A stretch of DNA of 64,000 nucleotides, taken from positions 18,427,181 through 18,491,180 of the forward strand of contig CAIIXF020000010.1 of NCBI GenBank assembly GCA_903813345.2, given 5' to 3'. The stretch comes from Owenia fusiformis. Taxonomy: Eukaryota; Annelida; Polychaeta; Sabellida; Oweniidae. This document shows positions 1 to 10,600 of the stretch, piece by piece; positions within the stretch are counted from its first letter, which is position 1, and each line of letters begins with the position of its first letter. A program made the position numbers and the translations under genes. A model generated the notes under the pieces. That model was given only the letters and a program-made list of their open reading frames with translations. It was not told the origin of the DNA and searched no databases.

Positions 1-1325
1 CAAGGTTATTGTACAATTCAGTGAAGTCAAAGATCTTTAGTCTACCAGATGATTTCTTGTTATATCCTGCTCATGATTACCTAGGTAAAGTATGCTGGAA
101 TGGGGAGTTAAAACTGCAAAATCTGTCCTGAGGGTATACAGTAAAACCTGTCTCATATGAATGCCACTTGGGCCCACCAAAAGTGTTTTGTTCACTCAAA
201 TCAGTAACTCAATGAGAGATAACAACGATAGAGAAAGTGTTCACACTGAAAAGTGTTCACTTAAGAGAGGGTATTCGGGTGTACAGGTTTCACTGTAACT
301 AGGTTGTTAAGAGAACTGCCTCAACAGATTTTCACAGAATTATATTTGTTTAAACTGAAAATGAGGTCCAATGCTTTTAATTTATCACATTTGAACTGAA
401 AATGCCTCATCCATTTTCTGAAGTTTTTCTCTGAAACTCATTGAGGTATCTAAAACATGGAGCCTAAAAATGTTCTAACATTTAGGAAGCTATGCCAACC
501 ATGTTAATTGTACTTTATGCCATCATGTTAATTGTACTTTATGCCATCATGTTAATTGTACTTTAAGCCAACCATGTTAATTGTACTTTATGCCATCATA
601 TTAATTGTACTTTAAGCCAACCATGTTAATTGTACTTCATACGAACCATGTTAATTGTACTTTATGCCATCATGTTAATTGTACTTCATACCATCCATGT
701 TAATTGTACTTTATGCCATCATGTTAATTGTCCTTCATGCCAATTGTACTTTATGCCAAACATGTTAATACTCTTTTGCCAACTGTACTTTGTATTTACA
801 GGTATGACATCATCTAGTGTTGGGGAAGAGAAGAAACACAATAAAAGACTCACAAAATCAATTGATCAATTTGAAGAAATCATGAATAACCTGAAGTTAC
901 CCTACCCTAAACAAATAGGTATAGTTCTGTTTTTATTATGTTGATTGGCATCCAGGGTGGGTCAGCCAAAATTTAGGGCTTATATCAAATAATTGAATTA
1001 CAGAATGGGTTACAGGTGGGCCATTGTTTAGATACTGCACTCTGTCCATATGTGAATATGAAACCTCATTGGACTCGTACATTCTACAATAAGAGAAAAT
1101 AAAGGATCTGACTTTTACCAGGAAAATACCACAAAGCAAGTTGCAGCCATTTTATGTTCATGTAGATAATGATTAAACTGTAGATAGCTACCACTAAAAG
1201 CCGAACATGTCAAGTCAAAAAGGTTTTCAGATATATTATTGTATTAGCACTTGCTATGTATTGTGTTTTCAGACACAGCACTGCCAGCCAATTTAGTGTG
1301 CGGAATACAAGATGATGTAGCATAA
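1..1325 (+). CDS. ETHE1: ETHE1, persulfide dioxygenase (3' part, three exons)
   Basis: Mitochondrial non-heme iron enzyme of the metallo-beta-lactamase fold that oxidises glutathione persulfide to sulfite in sulfide catabolism. The N-terminal part lies left of the window. Exons are 1-84 (reading frame from base 3), 802-918 and 1273-1325 (stop TAA 1323-1325), and all junctions keep phase. Exon one reads KIFSLPDDFLLYPAHDYLG; the PAHDY block is a family hallmark holding a conserved active-site histidine. The next exon carries RLTKSIDQFEEIMNNLKLPY, matching the vertebrate RLT..EF..IM.NL.LP block. The last exon gives DTALPANLVCGIQ, matching vertebrate PAN..CG.Q. The C-terminus has the normal family length. 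Seen: exons, splice sites, motifs. Known: family function. The gene runs tail to tail with U2AF1. Confidence 0.93.
139..295. mobile_element. Tc1/mariner-like MITE with TA duplication
   Basis: A 157-bp insert in an ETHE1 intron begins CAGTAAAACCTGT and ends with the complement of CAGTGAAACCTGT. It is flanked by TA at 137-138 and 296-297. It has no coding capacity. A related, more diverged element lies at 36164-36351, and a single matching end is visible near 63642. TA duplication plus inverted ends suggests a non-autonomous Tc1/mariner derivative. Confidence 0.7.
491..795. repeat. Minisatellite, ~24-bp unit, abutting an ETHE1 splice acceptor
   Basis: About 12 copies of a unit like ATGTTAATTGTACTTTATGC, with variants ('cataccatcc', 'taagccaacc'). 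The array decays into the sequence directly before the acceptor AG at 800-801, so the last degenerate copies supply the pyrimidine tract of the next ETHE1 exon. It lies wholly in the intron. Confidence 0.9.
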
Positions 1326-3751
1326 TGGACTGAAATTTAGGTGACTACAGACATTAACCATTCGACATCAATAAGGGAATGTGGCAGCTGCCATTTAGAA
1401 GCAACCAAGATGCTTATGTTAAAGGTGGGCCTTGTTGGAAGTATTGGACAGTGTTTGCACATGGCATTAATATGCAAACCTACATGTGATTTGTCTAAGT
1501 TTATAAGCCAGGGGTACATTACCAGGGAGTCACTACCTGAAGCTTCTGTTTATTTATGATGCTTGAATTAGTTGAATCTTGATGTCATAGTCAGAGAACA
1601 ACTTTAATAAGGTTTTTGGTAAGGTCTCTTAGCATTTCTGGAGTTGAGAATTTATTTTTTCTCATACTATGACATCATATTTTCAAAAGTCAACAACAAT
1701 GAAATCATCAACTTTTGTTAGATGCACTGGTAATGTACCCCAGATTACTCATATTATTCATTCTATTCAGCCTACCTTATTTTAAATGTAAGACTGAATA
1801 TAGGATTCACAATAATTCACGCGCAACTGGTGTACATTAACATGTTTACTGCAACATTGAAACTGTGGCCTGTGGAGTAAATGTATATACAGGTATTACA
1901 GGAATATATTGGCACTGGCAGTAGACATAACTTATTGTTTAAGATCGATGTATTGTCTGAATTATTGCATGCAAAATCATTCATGTTTTTGCAATATTTG
2001 TAGCTTAAGGTGTGAACTTGCATACATGTATTTCACTCTATGATTACTTATTGAAAAAGAAACCTTTAAAATAATGCTCTCAAAAATATTTTCAGATTGA
2101 AAAATTGAAGTTATAGGAAGTTGTATGAATAATATTCTAACAATAACATTGGAAATGGGTTTATAATTGTACATATAGCCAAAAAACTCATTTTATGTTG
2201 TTCCAAAAAAGTTAAAAACAAAAACTGTGGAAATATCAATCATTATTTTCATAAGTACTCTGCCATAATTTGTAAATATCCACATGAAACATATACACAC
2301 ACCAATTTCATTAATTACAAAAAATATTCATTATGCTGATTTTCCTTACAGCTAAATACAGACAGTGTTATTTTGGATGGTTGTACCTAACCTGCTTTAA
2401 GATTTAAATTATGGCTACTTTAATTGTTATATTTAATTGTAATGTCTACTATAAACTATAACTTAAGCAAAAAGCGAGACCAAAGTGAATGAAATGCAGC
2501 ATTTTTGGGAGTGGGCTCATCAAAGTATGTGATGTGATTTTATTGTAGAAATATTTAAGTATCAGGAAAACCATTAGTTTGCAGACGATCCAAAAATAAA
2601 CATTTTATAAATAAGGTCAGGGTAAATAGTAAAGTGTTATCAGGGAATGTAACTCTATTCTGGAATTTTAAACACTTTGTTACTTTATTCTGGCTTTGTT
2701 TAGAAATATATGCACCATATAACTGTATAATAATATATATATACTAGAAAACATATTGGAACTTAATTGTGTTTTTAAAATTTAACCGTCAGACCTGCAT
2801 ATATTTTACACATTATATTATTTTATCATGTCCAGTGGATGTCAATATTTTAAAACTATCGAATTTTGTGTATATATGCCAAATATACTGAGTGGGACCT
2901 AACATATAAGTATTACAAAATGTTGTTAACTTAAATGTAAACTTTAAAATTTGCATATCTTGCCTGTACAATAACTGCGATACATATTAATGTCATATTC
3001 TAGACTAATTTGTCATATTTCAGTTGTTTTATGTATCACACAATGCTATTACTTGGCTGATGGTTTAACATAGATTTGACTTCCAAGGTGTTTTTATATT
3101 CCTTAGATGGATACTATGCTTATCTCAAATGATGTTTATTCCAGGCTCTAAAATCAGTTTGAAACCAGAGATTTTTCATTTTTGCCAGCTTTTGACATTT
3201 TTTAGTCAAGAGGCTAAATGATCACAATTTGGTTAAGTGACTTGATAAAAGTTGAAGTCGAATCATGTAAAAATAAGTGTAGCACGTTGTCATTAGTTGA
3301 ATCAAGTGGGGTTTATTTTTGGGCAAAACATACCATGCAAACATTGGTATCAAATGAAGTACTACATTTTTGTGATATTGTCAGTTGTTATATGTGTAGC
3401 CTGTGTTACAGATTTGTTAGAGCCCAATGTTTTAAAATAAATAATGATGGTGTAAATTATAATATAAAGGAGATACACTTTTGGATTCTATGCTGAATGA
3501 CATATGTCATGTAATGATATTCAAAACAATAGATGTGCAATTAAAAGCTGATGATCAAAATTTTCTGAACAGAAGATATTGTAGGCCAAATTTTATTGGT
3601 TACTGAGCAAACGTGAGCCTTCAAAATATGTAGACTGATATATTATAATAAACAAAACCTATCTGTATTATGATTGGTCCACATTAGGGCCCCTGGCTAT
3701 AATACTCTGAAAAACATCTTATTATGAGCCTGTAAATTGTACTACTGACAG

Positions 3752-3994
3752 ACTTCGATACAAACCTTGTTTTCTGTAGAGTCAGTATAATATGTCGAGC
3801 AAAACACCTTTGGAAGTGAACACTTGAGAGTCCCATGACCAATCGTTAAATGAACCTCTGACAGTGAAACACCTTTATAGGGACCAAAGGTGTCCCACTA
3901 ATAAACTTTTACTTAAGCTTGAAAAAGTAACAGGCCTGACAAGTGAAAATTAAACATATTTTTGAAACTAGACAAAAAAGGTTTGTATCGAAGT
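3752..3994. mobile_element. Short element with ~19-bp terminal inverted repeats
   Basis: The left end ACTTCGATACAAACCTTG is matched in inverted orientation by AAGGTTTGTATCGAAGT at the right end. The interior (243 bp in all) has no ORF. No clear target duplication is seen, so the class is open. It sits in the putative ETHE1 3' UTR, where a transcript could form a stem. Confidence 0.6.
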
Positions 3995-4190
3995 TTTGAT
4001 TTCATTTTGGTGTGTTTCAGATCAGTTAGGCAATGAGTCCCTCAAAACTATTTTGCTCCGATCAATTGCAATTTTAGTGGTTTATAAGATGTGTTAAGAT
4101 TGTTCTGGAGTTAATTATTGAGTGATATTTTTATCACCTTATGTTGAATAGTTTTTCATGCATGTTTCTGTGAATTTACATGAAGATTAA

Positions 4191-4196
4191 AATAAA
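4191..4196 (+). terminator. Polyadenylation signal AATAAA, probable ETHE1 end
   Basis: Canonical hexamer on the + strand, with a T-rich stretch 15-45 bp downstream. It lies only 40 bp from the opposing U2AF1 signal. Confidence 0.6.
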
Positions 4197-4230
4197 GCAA
4201 TACATTCATATTTTGTTACAAATGATGGTC

Positions 4231-4236
4231 TTTATT
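4231..4236 (-). terminator. Polyadenylation signal AATAAA, probable U2AF1 end
   Basis: TTTATT on + (AATAAA on -), 375 bp past the U2AF1 stop; a second AATAAA-like match overlaps a few bases upstream. Cleavage 10-30 bp downstream would fall about 4201-4221, over the predicted ETHE1 cleavage zone. Confidence 0.65.
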
Positions 4237-4610
4237 TTTTATTGTTGTTTCCATTTCAAAGGTGGTAACCTTCTTACATATAGTGATAGCACAACATCTT
4301 AGAGTATCTACATATTAAAATATAATAATTTCACTGTTGTCCTCATAATGATAAAATGCGACAAACCCCATAATCTTTGATATAAAGTATTTAACCCAAA
4401 GTTTATCAAGGATGAATTTTTCATAAAATGAACCAATGCAAAACAAATGGTTCACAACAGAGTTGTCCACAAAAAGAACAGCTATCTTATCTTTTTGCTG
4501 TACTACAACAGTATTGTTATATGAATCCCTCAAGTCTGTAGTGCTTGAATCCATCAGTTAATCCTTAGATGTTCAAGCACTGAGTAGAATGTCTAAAAGT
4601 TTGAAATTGT

Positions 4611-7600
4611 CTAGAATCGGCCAGACCTGCCTTCCCGGCTGTGAGATCTACGACGCCTATCCTTGTCTCTACTGCGGGATCTACGGCGTTCACGAGTTGG
4701 TGGAGAGCGAGAGCGGGACCTGGAACATAAATGAAAATCTTGAGGTTATGAAATCATTCTAGAACATCAATGATATATACCCAAAGTTACCAGGCAGTGT
4801 AGGCCAACATTATATCAGTATAAAAAAAACGAGGCCATGACTATCATATTAAACTTTCTGTAAATATCCCAACTGAACTAAATGACACATTTCCCTTTTA
4901 TGGAGCCAGACTTTTCAACAATATTTGCCCATTTCAGTACACAATACAGGACCTATCTACGAGATATATATATATAAATATACTGTGTGTAACTAGATAC
5001 AATTATGAACTGTGAGCAGCTTTTTATCCAAAAATAGATCAAAGATAATTTTTGCTCACCTTCTACTTCCCTTCTTCCTGCTACGACCATAGAGCTCCCT
5101 CCTGAGCTCCCTGGAGATCGGCTTTAAGTGCATGAAGTTACAGAAGCCTCCACGAGTGCACTCTCTAAAGGATAAAAGAAAACAGTAATAAAACTATACA
5201 AAATATTTCATTCAGGTTGCTGATAAACCCTGGTGAATTTTACTACTGATTATTCCAGCACATATTCTTGCATAATACACAAGTAGACCATGATGATGGG
5301 CACCTAATTATATGTGTTTTTCAGTTACCCAGGGCTTTTTTTAACTTTGAAAACAAAAGTAAATATGGTTAGCTTGTGAATGCTCTTGAAACTAAACATT
5401 GTCAGAAAGCACATGAAAAGATGAAAAAGAGCAGACATGTCAAGCTCAGTTATCACATAAGGATCAACAGTGTTGATGAAAATTTCATTTGTCTTACCCC
5501 ATTTCATACTGTCTACAGCAGGCTTCTCTGAAGTCTGTCACTGGGGATAGTTCAGCATGGATAGGGCGCCCATTGAACCAGCGATTATTCAGATCATTGA
5601 CAGCTTTCTCTGCATCTTCTTCACGACGGAACTACAATGGAGAAATTTGGATTGATTTCCACTCAATCATAATTTCAACAATATTACAAAGATTCAACAA
5701 TAGTACAAAAAAAACTGTCAGAATGTTATAAAAGTTCTCACCTTAATATATACATTTCCAACTAAGTGGTCCCCTAAGTTGTCACATACATTCATCTCTT
5801 CAATTTCTCCATACTGTAAAATAAGAAAAAGGTGAAATGCAAGCATACAAAAATGTAGGTTAATCACTTGAAATTTTGCTCAAAAGGCTTGTGACCCTAT
5901 TTGGATTATATTGGAGATTTAATAAGAACATGTGAACTTCAACTAAAAAATGGCATCTCCAAAGAGTAGCAGATCCCACTGAACAGTACAATGTTTGTTT
6001 CTCAGTGTGGTTTAATTACATCTTAATTGCTTACAAGATGTCAAATTACAATACCCATAGAGATTTTTAGAAAAACCATAGACTGATTACTGGACAAAAA
6101 GAATGCAAAAAAATTAGCATGGATCTGATTTTTGGGACATTTTAGTCCTAAAGTCATTTTGGATTATATGAGGTACAAAAAAGATATAATATCTGCAATA
6201 AGGTACCTTTCCTTCAAACATAATCAAGCTATACTCCTGAGATCTCAAAATTAACAGAAATATTTCCCCTGGGGTCAGGCCAAAAAAGTTACGTCGATAG
6301 TTAAGTAGATATATTTTAGATACAAGTATATCCCTATCGAGCTCTGTTCGTTGGGATAATAATTTATTATAAATAAAACATCACTTGAATAATTGCGCAT
6401 ATTTTATTCCTTTGACAAAACCAATATTAAACTGAAGCTAAGCAGAAATTCTTAACACATTTCTACTAATATTATTCCCTTAACTTAATTCATGTGATGT
6501 GATGTGCAGTACCAAAATTGTTAATTAATATAATTTTAGTTTTTAGCTACTTTATTTAGAGGTTGGCAAATCAAAAATTAAAAGAACAGCTTGTGGGAAA
6601 TTGTTGTCCCTGTGGTCAAAATTTGGAGCAATGCACATCAAACACTAAATAGATCAGGAAGAACAAATTCTTGTATTTGGTGAAATTTCTATATCAGATT
6701 CAAGTCTTAACAAATAAAATGTCTTAACCTCCATGAGATATATCCGCATGATGATGATTTTCATGTAATTTTGAAGATTATTATTACAAAGAATTTAAGA
6801 AATGGGCAATCTTTGTCACATTTTTATGTGGACTTTTACCTGTCATGTTGGAATACAAAGTTAAACTCAGAATTTGAAATTTTCAAAACATCCCTTGATA
6901 AATATCTGATCTTGACACTACTTATGCCAAGATTTGATTTAACTAAATAAATTAACTTATAACTTAATCATACTTATTGAAATACAATTTATAATACTAT
7001 CATCTCGCACCCATCTTTAATCTGGACTCTACACACAGTGATGACGCTCTGATTAAACCAGAGATAAAATTTCAAGTAAACACTAACCCCACCACCAATT
7101 CTAGGGAAATGCTGGCCATAAAATAAGTAAATGATACACACCCGGAAAAAGATAAGATACAACTATACCTTTGCCTCACATTCGACAAAAATTTCTTCGA
7201 AGAAATCATCATAATGCTGCTGCATCTCTTCATCTGAGACGTGTACTACAATGCACCAAGGCACCACATATAGTTCATAGAAGACTTAGCAGACAGTGTG
7301 CTCAGTAACTTAAGCCATTTTACAGCCATGTGATTTTCTCAAGCATTTTGTATAGTACATGTATTTCAGACATGGATCTACATGATATCAGACATGGATC
7401 TACATGATATCAGACATGGATCTACATGATATCAGACATGGATATTACATCAGTGCTCAGTTTATTTAGTCTGTACATTCAAAACAGAGCAATATCAATG
7501 GAGGATCATAATAATACGTAACTACATAAAATACAATTAAAATACAATGTAAAATTTTGATTATTTAACAGACATTCATTCCAGTGGCTACAAGTTGCTT

Positions 7601-10600
7601 GGAAAATCACACAGCATAAAAGCAGAACTCTGTATATCAAAACAGTATGAACAGTCAAGTCCATAAAATGACTGATGACTCCATCCATAACGAATGATTC
7701 ATGTACAGAGTTCTCCTTCGCATGACCTCAGACCGACAACTTTCCCAATCTAAAAATAGCAAATGAGGTCCTGTTGGTCTAAAAAGCAAACAAATGAAAA
7801 CCAAACCTGTCTATATTCTCCCTGGCTCTGATCGGGTGATCTTTGTGATTATAGGGCTATCAATTAACCTCCCAATCCACCTCCCCTCTTACCATAATTC
7901 GACAGTTTTATTTCACACATTAGAACATTTACTATCTAAAATCTAAGCGGTTAAACATGGATTTAATTTCGGATCAAAGCTTGCTTTTTGATCATGCTTT
8001 CGTTTCATCTAAAATCAAGAAAGATGTTTTAAAATCTAAAATAAAACATCTCAATTCAGTATATTTTTTAATCATTTTCCTTTTTAATGTATCGGTTAGA
8101 AAGACATAGGGTCAAGGAAGGGTGCTGTTTGCTGATCTAAAATAGAAGGACTAATCTATGACACACAATATTTAATTTTCTGGGGTCTAAAATTTGAAGT
8201 TCATATTTAAATGTACAATTAAAAATATTCATGGAGAATTTCTAAAATGGAAACATCAATTCTGATAATTTATACTGAGATCTAAAACAAAACATAATCA
8301 ACGGAAAAGAAAAAAAATAGGCACACTTAGAAAAGTTGAAAACTGTCTCACTGATTTAGGTCCCGGTTAATCCCCGTCTAAAATATAAGCTTTTCATTTA
8401 CCGCTAAAATGGAAATGTTGATCTGTGTGTTTATAGACACAGTCGGTGTATGTAGGAGGTATGGGGAGTGAAAGCGCCTTTGGGATTTTCTCCTGATTCT
8501 GTTTGCTTGCTATTGATCTTAACAAAGCTACAAAAAGATCTCGCCACCTTCTACTTTTAAGATAAACCCCTATTTTTAAAACAATGTATGAAGCTCAGTT
8601 ATCACATAAGGACTACATTTATATATATATATCAGAATTTTGAACACAAAGACCTGTGTGGTTTATCTTAAAAGCATGTTCCCCAAGTAATCCAACTCAA
8701 GGTACAACCACTGGGTCACGCCTGAGCAGGATAACTGGGGGCCGTTGTCTAAACATTCAGTTTTTCCAGCAACGGACCCCAGTGTAACATTAATGTACAT
8801 AACAGAGATACACAGTTACCTTGGTTTCAATTTCAGTAAACACTTCCTCAAAAAAATCATCATACTCCTCTTGCTGATTTTCATCACCAACCCGGACTGA
8901 AAACATGAGAAAATGCTACAATTAAAATGGAGAACTGGTTTTCTTACCAAGGCCATGAAATGATCTTTATGATTAAACTTTTAGAAACAATGAAAAAGTA
9001 CAACAAAAAGATATCCTAAACTTTAATAGGCTATCATTACCAAGAAGTAATTGTAAAATTGATTTATAGGAATTGTTTACAACAATTTATGGTGATGACC
9101 CCCATTTCATTATCAAAAGGTTTTCTTTCAATTTTTTAACAATTGCACCCAATGTACAATAATAATATAATAATAATATAATTGATTATCAAATAGCTCA
9201 GCAAATACAAACATTCATAGCCTTAGAAGATACCATGATTTTAATGTTAACATAACAATCAAAATGTTCTAATTTTATGTCGATCATCTCAAATAATATG
9301 TTGATCTAAAATATTAATTCATCAAAAATTTATCTAAAATACGAAATCATTAAAATATAAAGGATGCATGCATATTCTACAACAATTCACAACATCAAAA
9401 TTAATACAGAATTATAGTGTAGGCCGAATGTGTATCAAAAAGTCTTTCAAAATCACTCATGGAGGAATATTTGCCATTATAAGATGCACATTTATGAGTA
9501 ATTAATGCAATTAACTCCTGGTGTCTTGATTGAGTTTTGGAATATACATAAGGCCTTTAAGAAAAATTGACATATTTACAGAGTATGATATGTTCAATAC
9601 ATGATAATTATACAAACCCTATACCAAAAAATGACTATAATACAAATCTAAAATTCAAGTAAAAATGCATTTCTAGATTGATTTGTTTTTTAACATGTTA
9701 TAGCCTAAGATGAACTGATGCAGAGATTCAATGTAATACATGCATTTCACAATAGAGTCAAAATGTGATGAGATTATCAGCACTGGATTATAGAGGAATA
9801 CTATAAATACCCTATTAAATAAATAATTAATAAACAAATGTACATGAACATGTTTTAAGAAATGAAATAGAGAGTAGGACTGCTAAGAGAAGATTGTAGC
9901 ATTCATATTAGTTTTCACCAACACTTCAGAAGAATTATTTTGTAAAAATCAATACTTTTCTTCATTTTTAATATAAAGATGAACTGAGTCAATATTCTCA
10001 ATGAGGTTTTAAAAGGGTGTGAATCAATATCTTCATATGATAACAACCTACTGGTAACTTTATTTGATTTATCTATCTCCAATGTTGAAATCTTTTTGAT
10101 AACTATATATTATTTGAATGACAAGATCCAGTAAAAGGTCATATGACCAGTCTATGATGACACTGGAAAAGGAAAATGAGAAAACAGCAGGAGAATTACG
10201 TATGTGATAAACAACTATATGAACAAGCAAAACGAGAAAATCAGAGTCAAACAATTGTCAACGTATATCAGATTTTTTCAATGAAAAACGCAGATAATAT
10301 TTTCATTTGGAGATAATTATGGAAATCCTTCCTGAACAGAGATTGTAAGCCCATAAAGTGTTTTCATTTTAAAAAGAAGTTGTGACTATTTTGAATCAAG
10401 CACCCATTTTGAAAAACAATTTTGAATATTTTCCTTAATTTTATTGAGGTAACTGTATAATTTGAAGAAAATTGGTAGAATATTTTGACAGACAGATTGA
10501 CTAGGACAAACAGATGGATGGGGGACAGACAGACAATAGAGAGCTCAATCTTTGAGCTAATGGTTGAATTATAATTAAGTAACAGACCCCAACTGACAAT

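Larger units (their letters stand above)
1326..4215 (+). other. Putative ETHE1 3' UTR / intergenic DNA
   Basis: No conserved coding sequence is seen over about 2.9 kb. The first plausible canonical polyadenylation signal followed by a convergent gene end is at 4191-4196, so the simplest reading is a long 3' UTR. An earlier non-canonical end is possible. The stretch is AT-rich and carries one palindromic-ended insert (3752-3994). Confidence 0.45.

Noticed and set aside
630-944. 104-codon + strand ORF rich in LIVLY/HVNC repeats.
   Set aside because: It is the ETHE1 minisatellite read through into the real exon; only the part from 802 on is coding.
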